A stretch of 64,000 nt of DNA, taken from assembly GCA_038249135.1 (NCBI GenBank), contig JBBRWO010000002.1:1-64000 (forward strand), in the 5' to 3' direction. A program made the position numbers and the translations under genes. Source of the DNA: JBBRWO01 sp038249135 (lineage in GTDB: Bacteria > Actinomycetota > Coriobacteriia > Anaerosomatales > JAAXUF01). The stretch's first letter is position 1; the number at the start of each line of letters is the position of its first letter. Shown piece by piece: positions 40,164 to 51,500 of the stretch. The notes under the pieces were generated by a model that was not told the DNA's origin, did not search any database, and saw nothing but the letters and a program-made list of their open reading frames with translations.

Positions 40164-42989
40164 GTGATCAAGACCGACATCTCAGTTGCTGAAGCCGACG
40201 GTGCAGTCGCCGTCCAACCACCCGTCGCGTACCACACACTCACCATCGACCAGGTCGCGGCCGCCCTCGCGACAGACCCTGTCGGCGGCCTGAGCGCGGC
40301 AGAAGCCACACGCCGTCACGCCGAGAACGGGCCCAACCTGCTTCGTGAGACCAAGCCCACGCCCAAGTGGAAGCTGCTGGCGCGCCAGTTCGAGGACTTC
40401 ATGATCTGGGTGCTCATGGGAGCTGCGCTGCTTGCCGGACTCCAGGGCGAGTGGATTGACACTGCGGCCATCGTCACGATCCTGGTACTCAACGCAGTAC
40501 TCGGATTCGCGCAGGAGTTCCGAGCCGAGCAGGCGCTTGCGGCGCTGAAGGAACTCTCAGCGCCAACCGCCCACGTGGTACGTGATGGCATCGAGTCCTC
40601 CATCCACGCCTCGGAGCTTGTCGTGGGCGACGTCGTGGTCCTTGAGGCCGGCGACCAGATTCCTGCCGACGGTCGACTCCAGGAAGCGGCAGCACTGCGA
40701 ATCATCGAGTCCGCGCTGACCGGTGAAAGCGAGCCGGTCCACAAGTCGACCGTGCCGGTCCCAGATCCCAACGCATCGCTGGGCGACCGCGTGGACATGG
40801 TATTCGCAGGCACTGCAGTCGCCGTAGGCCGTGGCCGCGTGATCATCACTGCCACCGGAACCGCTACCCAGGTAGGCAAGATCGCCGACCTCCTCGCGGA
40901 GCAAGAAGATGAGCAGACGCCGCTCCAGGCCGAGCTTCAGCGCGTGGGCAAGCGTATCGCCCTCATCGTGCTGGTCATCGCCGCCCTCATCTTCGCCGAG
41001 CAGCTCGCAACGGTCTTCGTAAGCACCGGCGACACCTTCGTCGAGGCGATCAACGACCCGGTCTTCCGCGTGGGTTTCACCGGCGCACTCCTGATCGCCG
41101 TCTCGCTCGCGGTCGCCGCGATTCCCGAGGGGCTGCCCGCTGTCGTCACCATCGCGCTCTCGCTGGGAGTGCGTCGCATGGCCGAGCACAACGCGATCGT
41201 CCGGCGCCTGACAGCTGTTGAGACGCTGGGCTCCACCACGTTCATCTGCTCGGACAAGACCGGCACGCTGACGCGCAACGAGATGACGGTGCGCCGCGCC
41301 GTGGTCGGGTTCGACTCCATCGCGATCAGTGCGGACTGGGGCATCGAACCCGAGGACCGCGTGCCGCACGGCGACGACATGGCACTGCTGCTCCAGATGG
41401 CCGCCGCCAACAACGATGCGCGTCCTAAACCGGACGGCGGTTTCCTCGGCGATCCGACGGAGACGGCGCTTCTCGAGGCTGCGAGCCGACTCGCTCCCGG
41501 TCACCTGCGTCCTCGGCGTGTGAGTGAAGTCCCCTTCGATTCCGAGCGTAAGCGCATGACCACCATCCATGCGCTTGAGGATGAGCGGATCGCGTTCGTG
41601 AAGGGCGGCGCCGACGTGGTGCTCGGCCTGTGCACTCGCGCGCGTATCCGCGGCGAAGTCATCGAGCTCGACGACTCCGGTCGCGAAAAGCTGCGCACCA
41701 CCAACGAGAATCTCGCATCGAGCGGGTTTCGCACGCTCGCCTTCGCCACCCGGACCCTCTCCGCCGATGAGGACGTCGAGAGCGAGACAATCGAGCGCGA
41801 CCTGACGTATGTCGGCATTCTCGGCCTGGTCGATCCGCCGCGTGAAGAGGTGGCGGCGGCGCTCGCGGAGTGCAAGCATGCCGGCATCAAGGTCGCCATG
41901 GTCACGGGCGACCACGCGCTGACTGCTCGTGCCATCGCGATCCAGATCGGGTTGCTCGATGCGGATGCGCCGGAGACCTCGGTCATCACCGGCACAGAGC
42001 TCGCCTCGATGACCGACCAAGAACTGTGCGCTCGCGCCGAGGACGTTCGTGTCTACGCCCGCGTGAACCCTGAGGATAAGATCAGAATCGTCTCGGCGCT
42101 GAAGAACGACGGCGAGATAGTCGCCATGACCGGCGACGGAGTGAACGATGCGCCAGCGCTCAAGCGTGCTGACATCGGCATCGCGATGGGCAACATCGGT
42201 ACCGACGTGGCCCGAGAAGCCGCCGACATGGTGCTCGCCGACGACAACTTCGCGACGATCGTCGAGGCCGTGGGAGAAGGCCGCACCGTCTTCGATAACC
42301 TACAGAAGGTCATCCTCTTCCTGCTTTCGTGCAACATGAGCGAGGTGCTGGTCGTGTTCACGACCGCCATCTTCGTCGCGTTCTTCCCTGAGCACGCACT
42401 GCTTGCGCTCCTGCCGTTGCAGTTGCTGTGGATCAACTTGGTCACAGACGGTCCACCTGCGCTCGCGTTGGGCGTCGACCCCGCCGATCCCACGGTCATG
42501 GACCGTATGCCCCGCGACTCCAAGGAGCCGATCCTCTCGGGTCCGAGGATGAGCGAGGTCATCTGGCAGGGTGCGGTCATGACCGTCTTCGCGCTGGGAG
42601 CGACGTTCGCTGCCGGCCCCCTCCTCGGCAGCACCGACGGCGCCGAGAACACGATGCTGTTCACCATCTTGGTGCTGTCGCAGAAACTCCATGCGTTCAA
42701 CTATCGCAGCGCGCGCGGTACCGTCTTCTCGATGCAGTCACTGCAGAACCGCTGGCTCAACATCGCCTTCGTGGCGACGGTGGCGTTGCAGATATCGGTC
42801 GTTCACTGGGAGCCGATGCAGAAGCTCTTCAAGACGACCGCACTCGGTACTCAAGAATGGATGCTGGTCGTCGGCTCGGCGTTCGCCTCGTTGCTGGTCA
42901 TGGATCTGGTCAAGATAGTCATCGAGCGACGTCTGGCTGCCCGCGAAGCAACGGGCCGCGGTTCCGGTAGAGCGGAGGGTGCACGATGA
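40164..42989 (+). CDS. P-type ATPase, Ca2+/Mn2+ family (probable Mn2+ exporter)
   Basis: 941 residues from GTG 40164 (GAGGAG 7 bases upstream; upstream in-frame sequence is the riboswitch). TGES in the actuator, PEGLPAVVTI in helix 4, DKTGTLT with the phosphorylated Asp, and LLWINLVTDGPPALALGVDPAD in helix 6 indicate a P2A Ca2+/Mn2+-type pump. It differs from ATPase 1 in helix 4 (PEGLPA versus PEALTA). The riboswitch suggests Mn2+ as the physiological cargo. It overlaps the histidine kinase gene by 4 bases. Confidence 0.92.
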   Translation: MIKTDISVAEADGAVAVQPPVAYHTLTIDQVAAALATDPVGGLSAAEATRRHAENGPNLLRETKPTPKWKLLARQFEDFMIWVLMGAALLAGLQGEWIDTAAIVTILVLNAVLGFAQEFRAEQALAALKELSAPTAHVVRDGIESSIHASELVVGDVVVLEAGDQIPADGRLQEAAALRIIESALTGESEPVHKSTVPVPDPNASLGDRVDMVFAGTAVAVGRGRVIITATGTATQVGKIADLLAEQEDEQTPLQAELQRVGKRIALIVLVIAALIFAEQLATVFVSTGDTFVEAINDPVFRVGFTGALLIAVSLAVAAIPEGLPAVVTIALSLGVRRMAEHNAIVRRLTAVETLGSTTFICSDKTGTLTRNEMTVRRAVVGFDSIAISADWGIEPEDRVPHGDDMALLLQMAAANNDARPKPDGGFLGDPTETALLEAASRLAPGHLRPRRVSEVPFDSERKRMTTIHALEDERIAFVKGGADVVLGLCTRARIRGEVIELDDSGREKLRTTNENLASSGFRTLAFATRTLSADEDVESETIERDLTYVGILGLVDPPREEVAAALAECKHAGIKVAMVTGDHALTARAIAIQIGLLDADAPETSVITGTELASMTDQELCARAEDVRVYARVNPEDKIRIVSALKNDGEIVAMTGDGVNDAPALKRADIGIAMGNIGTDVAREAADMVLADDNFATIVEAVGEGRTVFDNLQKVILFLLSCNMSEVLVVFTTAIFVAFFPEHALLALLPLQLLWINLVTDGPPALALGVDPADPTVMDRMPRDSKEPILSGPRMSEVIWQGAVMTVFALGATFAAGPLLGSTDGAENTMLFTILVLSQKLHAFNYRSARGTVFSMQSLQNRWLNIAFVATVALQISVVHWEPMQKLFKTTALGTQEWMLVVGSAFASLLVMDLVKIVIERRLAAREATGRGSGRAEGAR

Positions 42990-43660
42990 GCGAGGGTCTG
43001 GACGGTACACAGCTGGCGCTCCTGGCTCATGAGCTCCGGGGGGCGCTGACGGTGGTGCGTGGCCTGAATGATCTGCTACTCACCGGGCTGCCTCCTGCGC
43101 AGCAGATCTCCGCGCTCGAAGGCATCGATCGCGCGGTGCTGCGCGCTAACGCGCTCATCGAGTCGGCCCTCGCAGGTGAGATGCCCGCGCAGGTCGTGTC
43201 GCGAGAGCGCGTGGACCTTGCACCGCTGGTGGCGGGCATGGTCGCCGATCAGCGGGCGATCACGGGCCGTGAGATCGTTCTCGAGGCCTCCGCTGCTCCT
43301 GTCGTTGCGGGCGATGCGAATGCGCTGAGCCGCGTGCTGACCAACCTGATCGACAACGCGCTGAAGTATTCACTGGAGAAACAGACCATCGAGGTGAGCG
43401 TCTCTGTCGAGGGCTCCTCGGCAGTGATCGAAGTCTCTGACCATGGGCCGGGGATTCCCGAGGGCTGTGCGGAGACCATCTTCGAGCCCTTCGAGCGTCT
43501 GGGCCGAGACGCCTCTGTGCCGGGAACGGGACTGGGCCTGTCGGTGGTACGCGGCGTGACGGAGTCGCTCGGCGGCACGATCATCGCCGTGCCTCGCGAC
43601 GGCGGCGGCACGATCATGCGGATGACGTTGCCGCTCGCGACGGGCCCAGGCGCGGTCTAG
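42986..43660 (+). CDS. Soluble histidine kinase without sensor domain
   Basis: 224 residues. HisKA starts at once with H15 in LLAHELRGALTVV. The ATPase domain has NLIDNALKYS, DHGPGI and GTGLGLSVVRGV. No transmembrane helix or PAS domain is present, so the signal must come from elsewhere. It overlaps the P-type ATPase gene by 4 bases. No response regulator is nearby. It may sense the state of the metal pump or receive input from a distant partner. Confidence 0.85.
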   Translation: MSEGLDGTQLALLAHELRGALTVVRGLNDLLLTGLPPAQQISALEGIDRAVLRANALIESALAGEMPAQVVSRERVDLAPLVAGMVADQRAITGREIVLEASAAPVVAGDANALSRVLTNLIDNALKYSLEKQTIEVSVSVEGSSAVIEVSDHGPGIPEGCAETIFEPFERLGRDASVPGTGLGLSVVRGVTESLGGTIIAVPRDGGGTIMRMTLPLATGPGAV

Positions 43661-44601
43661 CGGCGCGGCTCCAGCGCGAACTCGACGAGATTACGGCACA
43701 GCTCGGGGAACTCGATGCCGGCGGCACGAGCTGCGTCGGGAACGAGTGATGTCGAGGTCATGCCCGGGATCGTATTGACCTCGAGCAGCCAGACCGAGCC
43801 ATCCTCGGCGACGATCGTATCCGCTCGCGACAGTCCGCGGCATCCAAGCGTCTTGTGGGCTTCGACCGACAGTCGCTGGCACTCCTCGGCGGCAGCGGCG
43901 CTCACCCTCGCCGGGATGATGTGACGACACATGCCGGGGACGTACTTGGAGTCGTAGTCGTAGAACTCGTTTTGGGGCACGATCTCGAGCGTCGGGAGCG
44001 CGGTGGCGTTGTCGTTGCCCAGAACCGCGACGGTGACCTCCGTGCCAGCGACGAACCGCTCGACCAGCACCTGGCGGTCGAAGCCGAATGCCTTCTCGAT
44101 CGCCTCGGACAACTCCGACGGGTTATGCACGATCGTCATGCCGACCGATGAGCCTTCGTTGGCGGGCTTCACGACGGTCTTCTCGCCGAGGGCCTCCACC
44201 AGCGCATTGATGTCGTAGAGCGCGTGGCGCTGCAGCACTGCGTAGTCAGGCGTAGCCAGCCCCGCATCCGAGAAGAACCTCTTGCTCATGACCTTGTCCA
44301 TGGCCAGCGCACTGGCGAGCACGCCCGAGCCGACGTACGGCAGGTCGAGCAGTTCGCAGAGCCCCTGGACGGTGCCGTCCTCGCCAAAGCGGCCGTGCAG
44401 TGCGATGAACACGACGTCGGCAGCGGCGGAGCTCAGCTCGGCTATGAAGTCATCCTCACCGGTATCGATCTCGACCACATCGAAGCCGGCAGTTCGCAGC
44501 GCAATGGCGGCCTGAGTGCCGCTATTGAGCGAGACGGCCCTCTCGGCGGACCTGCCACCTTTGAGGACTGCGACGCGGATGTCAGTGGGATTGATGGTCA
44601 C
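43657..44601 (-). CDS. ddl: D-alanine--D-alanine ligase
   Basis: 314 residues. MTINPTDIRVAVLKGGRSAERAVSL is the N-terminal domain, followed by an ATP-grasp fold with VKPANEGSSVGMTIVHNP, the metal-site EVNTIPGMTSTSLVPDAARAAGI and PYVGSGVLASALAMDK. GTG start. It makes the D-Ala-D-Ala dipeptide for peptidoglycan. It overlaps the convergent histidine kinase gene by 4 bases. Confidence 0.95.
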   Translation of the reverse strand: MTINPTDIRVAVLKGGRSAERAVSLNSGTQAAIALRTAGFDVVEIDTGEDDFIAELSSAAADVVFIALHGRFGEDGTVQGLCELLDLPYVGSGVLASALAMDKVMSKRFFSDAGLATPDYAVLQRHALYDINALVEALGEKTVVKPANEGSSVGMTIVHNPSELSEAIEKAFGFDRQVLVERFVAGTEVTVAVLGNDNATALPTLEIVPQNEFYDYDSKYVPGMCRHIIPARVSAAAAEECQRLSVEAHKTLGCRGLSRADTIVAEDGSVWLLEVNTIPGMTSTSLVPDAARAAGIEFPELCRNLVEFALEPRR

Positions 44602-44619
44602 GGTGGAGAGTCCTTCCGA

Positions 44620-45267
44620 TTAGAGCAGTCGGCCGAGACGGAGATAATCGATGATCACAAGCGACGCCCACCAGATGATAGCGCCGCTGAGCGTGACGAA
44701 GGCACCCTTCATGAGTGCCGAGGTGAGAAGACCTGAACGCTCCTGCGCCGAGCGGTTGGCACGGGTTGCGAGCCACACGGCAAGGATGAGTAGCGGGCCC
44801 ATGGCGGTCATGATCAGGCCGCCGAGGATTGTCATCACGTAAGCCTGAGACTCGTAGACGACTTGATCGACCGGAAGCTGGAGCAGCTGCCACACGGCGG
44901 CGGCGGCCAGCACGACCCACGCGCCCAGATACGCCAAGAACGGCCACCACGACACCTGTCCCGCTGCCAAAGCCGGCTCAGGCACCTGCGAGACGGGTGC
45001 CGCCGCAGGCTCCGGTGCAACGATATCGTCGAACGAGTCGGCGTCGGCCGGAGCCTCAGCGGCGTCCTCACTCGAAAGCGACTTCGAGATCTCATCGATC
45101 TCATCGGGCGCAGCGTCGGCTTCGGGTGGTGCCTCTGGCGTGATCTCCCCCGCAACATCAGCAACGGCGTCGATCGCGAGCTCGGTCACTTCCTCGGCAG
45201 GTGAATCTGGCTCCGTTCCGTCCTCGGCGTGCGAAGACGGTGGCACGAACTCGTCGGTCTCCCCCAT
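44620..45267 (-). CDS. Membrane protein with acidic N-terminus
   Basis: 215 residues. Residues 1-105 are acidic and Pro-rich, probably disordered. Three helices follow (about 108-128, 140-165, 190-210). No recognised family. It lies 18 bases upstream of ddl and on the same strand, so the two are likely co-transcribed. AGGAGG precedes the ATG. Confidence 0.65.
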   Translation of the reverse strand: MGETDEFVPPSSHAEDGTEPDSPAEEVTELAIDAVADVAGEITPEAPPEADAAPDEIDEISKSLSSEDAAEAPADADSFDDIVAPEPAAAPVSQVPEPALAAGQVSWWPFLAYLGAWVVLAAAAVWQLLQLPVDQVVYESQAYVMTILGGLIMTAMGPLLILAVWLATRANRSAQERSGLLTSALMKGAFVTLSGAIIWWASLVIIDYLRLGRLL

Positions 45268-45527
45268 GCATCCTCCTCATAGACTCTCCGAGAGTCTACG
45301 CACCCGAGCCGAACACCTCAACTACGGGTATCAAATTCGCGAAACGTGGCATGTAGTGACTACGGAGGTTTCGTGAAGTCCTCCCCGTTTCACTGTCGCG
45401 GGCGGCATGATGCGGAATGAACTCCCCGCGAGGCCGAACGCTTAATTCCCCGCACCCGACCAAACAACACGGATGCGGCGAGAGATACGAGTATACGCTC
45501 GGCGCCATCGTCAACGAAGGAGCAGCG

Positions 45528-46823
<1,296 letters not shown>

Positions 46824-46843
46824 CTTCCACCCGCGATCGCTTC

Positions 46844-46886
46844 GCGACCTCGCGCGCTCCGAGAACTTCGGGGTGAGCGAGGTCGC
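46844..46886 (+). terminator. Hairpin terminator after the HtrA-like gene
   Basis: GCGACCTCGC (46844-46853) and GCGAGGTCGC (46877-46886) form a 10-bp perfect stem with a 23-base loop, followed by TTGAGG. It begins 21 bases after the stop. The U-tract is poor. Confidence 0.6.
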
Positions 46887-46946
46887 TTGAGGATGGGTAC
46901 ACTCACCTCCCACACGTGAACCACCGTTCTCCTGAAAGGAGCCCCC

Positions 46947-47459
46947 ATGATCGAGATGTATCGTTGCAGCAGTTGTGGCTACCTCCACGTCGGGCCCGCC
47001 CCCGACGTCTGTCCTGTCTGTGGCGCCCCCAAGTCCGCCTTCGTACTGTTCGAGACGCTTCCGGATCTCGCCGGTACCAAGACGCTCGAAAACCTGGCCG
47101 CTGCCTTCGCCGGCGAGTCGCAGGCCAACCGCCGCTACACCTTGTGGCGCCGCATTGCCGAGCTCGAGGGCGCGCCGCAGTCCACCCTCGACGCCTTCGA
47201 GCGCGCCGCCGCCGAGGAGACCGCGCACGCTCTCGGTCACCTCGCCTACATGGGCGGATTCGGCAACACCGCCAAGAATCTCAAGGCCGCTGCCGCTGGC
47301 GAAGGCTATGAGACCGCCGAGATGTACCCGACCTTCGCCGAGCAGGCCGAGGCCGAGGGGCTCAACGACATCGCCCAGTACTTCCGCCGGGTCGGTTCCT
47401 ACGAGAGCTCGCATCAGAAAGAGTATCTGGCTGCGCTCGAGGAGCTCGAGAAGGCCTAG
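46947..47459 (+). CDS. Reverse rubrerythrin
   Basis: 170 residues. The rubredoxin-like domain lies at the N-terminus (YRCSSCGY...VCPVCGAP, residues 4-30), opposite to classical rubrerythrin. The ferritin-like diiron domain follows: GESQANRRY, EEETAHALGH, FAEQAEAEG and SYESSHQKEY supply Glu and His ligands. It reduces peroxides in anaerobes. AAAGGAG precedes ATG 46947. The stop overlaps the rlmN start. Confidence 0.92.
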   Translation: MIEMYRCSSCGYLHVGPAPDVCPVCGAPKSAFVLFETLPDLAGTKTLENLAAAFAGESQANRRYTLWRRIAELEGAPQSTLDAFERAAAEETAHALGHLAYMGGFGNTAKNLKAAAAGEGYETAEMYPTFAEQAEAEGLNDIAQYFRRVGSYESSHQKEYLAALEELEKA

Positions 47460-48511
47460 TGACAACAGCGAATGAAGCCGCCGGCATCAAAGCGCTCGAT
47501 CGTGCCGGCCTGGGCGCACTCGTCGAGGAGCTCGGCGAGAAGCGGTTTCGGGTCGGACAGATCGAACGCTGGCTGTACGGCGTCGGCGTCGGCTCGTTCG
47601 CTGAGATGACGGACCTGTCGGCCGGCCTGCGAGAGAAACTCGCGGGCCGGTTGGCGCTCCCGTCGTTGCGTGTCGTCACGAGGCAGGAGTCGAGTGACGG
47701 CACTCGCAAGTACCTCGTCGCGCTCGGCGACGGGACCACCGTCGAAGTCGTAGGGCTCCCCACTCCGGACCGCCTCACCGTGTGCTTCTCGACACAGGCC
47801 GGCTGTGCGATGGGATGCTCGTTCTGCGCGACCGGTCTCGCGGGCCTCACGCGCGACCTCGGTCCGGGCGAGATGGTCGACCAGATTCGCCTCGTCGCCG
47901 ACGACTTCGGCAGGCGCGTCACCAACGCCGTCGCAATGGGCCAAGGCGAACCGTTCACGAACTACGACGCCACCCTCGGCGCACTCCGCTTCATGAACAA
48001 TCCCGACACCATCGGCATCGGCGCACGGCACATCACCGTATCCACCTGCGGCCTCCTCAATGGAATCCGCAAGTTCGCCGATGAGCCCGAACAGTTCACC
48101 CTCGCCGTCTCGCTTCACTCGGCCGTGCAAAAGACCCGGGATCGACTCATGCCCGGCGTCCGCGGCATCGCCCTCCCCGACCTGCGCCGCGAGCTCGTCG
48201 CTTACGCCGAGAAGACCGGACGACGGCCCTCGCTCGAATATGCGCTGATCGCCGGAGTCAACGACACCGCCGAGGAACTGACCGCGCTCATCCGCTTCGC
48301 TCGAGGTCTTCTCGTCCACGTGAACCTCATACCCGTGAATCCGGTGCGGGAGAGCGGCTTCGGCCGTGCCACCGGCGAGCGTGTCGCCGTGTTCCAGCGC
48401 GAACTCCACATGTCCGGCATTCAGGCGTCGGTTCGTGCAGAACGCGGCGCCGACATCGACGCCGCCTGCGGCCAGCTCAGACAGCGGTCCGAGAAGCCCG
48501 ATAAATCCTAG
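47459..48511 (+). CDS. rlmN: Dual-specificity rRNA/tRNA methyltransferase RlmN
   Basis: 350 residues. The radical-SAM cluster motif CAMGCSFC lies in TQAGCAMGCSFCATGLAG. Also present: QIERWLYG (N-terminal), MGQGEPFTNYD, ISTCG-type VSTCGLLNGIRKFA, and the C-terminal catalytic cysteine in GADIDAACGQL. It methylates C2 of A2503 in 23S rRNA and A37 in some tRNAs. GTG start overlaps the rubrerythrin stop. Overlaps the convergent addA by 4 bases. Confidence 0.95.
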   Translation: MTTANEAAGIKALDRAGLGALVEELGEKRFRVGQIERWLYGVGVGSFAEMTDLSAGLREKLAGRLALPSLRVVTRQESSDGTRKYLVALGDGTTVEVVGLPTPDRLTVCFSTQAGCAMGCSFCATGLAGLTRDLGPGEMVDQIRLVADDFGRRVTNAVAMGQGEPFTNYDATLGALRFMNNPDTIGIGARHITVSTCGLLNGIRKFADEPEQFTLAVSLHSAVQKTRDRLMPGVRGIALPDLRRELVAYAEKTGRRPSLEYALIAGVNDTAEELTALIRFARGLLVHVNLIPVNPVRESGFGRATGERVAVFQRELHMSGIQASVRAERGADIDAACGQLRQRSEKPDKS

Positions 48512-51500
48512 CCGCGGCCTTGGCTACGCTCCTGGCCGCACTCTGAGCCGCGCTGCGGTGGCGCGTCGATCGGGCAGAGACCTCCTAGAGCCGGACAGCT
48601 ACTACACACGTTTGCGTCGTAGTGAGTCAGGTGCGTGCTCTGCTCCTCGGCGATTCGGTCGATTCTCGATGCGATCTCGGAACGGATGGCTTCGTGGTCG
48701 GCGTTGCGCGAGAACTCGTGCGTGATCGTCGCGTCGGCGTGCTCGACGAAACTGAACGCGACCTCGACACCCTCGGCCCCGCTTTCGAACGCCGCCAGTG
48801 CGTAACACCTGGCCTGGAGCTCGTACGCGGCGCACCTCTCGCCGGTCGCATCCTCGGGGCCCTTTCCGGTTTTGTAGTCGACGACCAGCGCGTCGCGGCC
48901 CGCCCATGAAATCGCGTCGATGTTGCCCACGAGCACCGTTTCACCCAGCCGGATTCGAAGCGGTTCTTCTCGGCGGAGTCGGTCCCCGGCGTGCAACCTC
49001 CGGGCGACATCGGATGTCGTGAAAGAACCGACCGCTTGCTCGAGCCGCGCACGCTGTGCATCATCAAGGTCGAATCGTCTGACGACGCCCTGGATGGACT
49101 CGGCCGTCGGGCCCTCAGCCGGCGCGGCCTCGAGGACTGCATGCACCGCGGAGCCAAAGCCCGTCGGCGACTGCTCGGCCTGGTCCACGAACCTGCCCAG
49201 TCGCAGCGAATGCTTCACCTGATAGGACAGCGAGCACCGCTCATGAAGGTGTAGCGCGGAGTAAGAAACCTCGCTCGGGCGCCGGATCTCTCCTGCGTAG
49301 ACGCGCGCCGTATGCCACGGTGTTGCGAATGCGGGAGCCGATTCGGCCGGCTCAGCGGATGCGTCCGGCCGAATCTCCTCTTCAGGAGTGAGAACTGTGA
49401 CGGTCACCTGTGCTTCGCCGAGGAGAACCGTACCGCTCGCATCCGGATCGCCGAGCGCCTCGCGCACCCAATCGATCAGACTCGTTCCCTCGGCCGCCGG
49501 CTTGCCCATCTTGGCTGCTCCGGAGAACACGAGCAGTTCCTCGGCTCGAGTGGCGGCAACGTACAGGCACCGCTTCTCCTCCTCAACTCCCGCAGCCCGA
49601 GCGGCCGGTTCCAATAGGAGATAGGTCGCAGTCCTCATGTCACCAAAGGACAAAGGCGCTCGCATGCCCACGATGGGTACTTCTCGGCCATCGACGACGT
49701 CACGGCCGATCACCAGAGAACCCCCCGACCTGCTTTGGCTGCTGGACATGTCCGAGACGAACACGACGGGAAACTCCAAGCCCTTTGCGGAATGCACGGT
49801 CATGATCCGAACAGCGTCCTTGCCCGCATCCGCCGCTGCCGACTTGTCTTTCGCGCTGTCCTTGCGCTCCCATAGATACGCGACAAACGCGGCAAGGTCC
49901 CCGGATCCTGAAGCGTCGAAACCGTCGGCGAACCGGGCGAGCTTGAGTACATTTGCCCACGCGCGGACGCCTTCTGTGCCCTGGGCGAAAAGGGTGAGGT
50001 CGAAGTCGAACTCCTCACATGCTCTATGGATGAGTTCGGCAACTCCGTACCTCCCCTGGTCTCGCCCAAACGATTCAATCACGTGGTGCGCATGGATGAT
50101 TGCGGCGCGGTCCCATTCCGGCAGCGGAATCAACCGCTCGGTGTCTTGCGCGAGGGAACCAAGGCCGCTCCACAGGGAGTCCCTTCCGGCGGTCGCCGCG
50201 CGCACGGCGAGCATCCCATCGTCGCTCAGGGCCACGAGCCTCCCGCCCAAGACCTGCAGCAATGCCTCGTCATCCATCGGCACAGCGATGGCCCTGAGCA
50301 GCGAAAGCACCTCGCCGGTCTCGCGCGCATCGAATAAACTCATGCCCGCACTGACAAGCACTGGGACGCCATGCCGCTCCAGCGCAGACGCGAACAGCGG
50401 CGCTTGAGAACTCGCGCGCAGGAGGATCGCGATGTCTTCTCCGCGGAGCCCGTCATGGGCCAGCAGCTCCGCGATACGAGCTGCCACGTGCTCCGCCTCG
50501 GCCTGCCTGGCCACGCCGACGTTGCAGTCATCCTGCACGACCAACACGCATTCCACGCGCGGTTCCGCGTCCGGGAGCTTGAGTTTCCAGTTAGTGGTAC
50601 GCCCCGCTCCGAGCTTCATGAAGCTCGCACCAAACAAGTGGGGCATCGAGAACGCCGCGTTCACCGCCGCCATGATCTCAGGGCGCGATCGGAAGTTCTT
50701 CGCCAGTTCAACGGTGGCCCCAAGTTCCGCTCTTAGCTGCTGAAACACCTTCACATCGGCGTATCGGAACCCGTAGATCGACTGTCGTTCGTCACCCACG
50801 ATGCAGAGGTTCTCGTTGCGGATCGGGTTAAGAACCCGCATCTGGAGCTCGTTGGTGTCTTGGAACTCGTCGACCATGATCATCCGGAATCGTGAACGGT
50901 ACTGCTCCCTCACCTCAGGGTGCTCGCCGAGAAGCTTGACTGCGCGCTCTTGCAGATCATCGAAGTCGAGCGCATTTCGCTGGTTCTTGATAGCCGAGAA
51001 CTCGTGCGTATAAGCTCGTAGGAGCTGCTGCAACGCCGATGTGAGCTCAGGCTTCGCTGCCGCGGTCAAAGCCGCCGAGAGAAGCTTGCGTGAGTCCTGG
51101 TAGGCATCACCCGTTGAGGACTTGGGTCTGCCCCCGACCTTGCCGCCCTCATCAAGCTCGCACAGGCGCATGCACAGATCATCGTCGGGGCCGCATGACC
51201 CCGCAGATCGGCACCATGAACTGAGCGTCTCGACGGACGCCACCACCCCCGGGGTCTGCTTCGCTTGCTCGAGTTCAGCAAGCCGCTCTCTTGCCAGATC
51301 CAGCGTGCGACCGAGAATCTCCGCAAGCGCAACCTCATCGTTGGGTACGATCGCCTCGGCGGGGCTCAGGCCCATTGACCGAATCTTTTCGTGTGCGCCG
51401 GAGATGGCCTCCTGGAGCGCTGTTGCCCCCCATTCGTCGATGAGCTGACGCACGTGCGTGTCCGACTCGTACAGCGGCGCGCTGCATGACTCGAAGGCCG

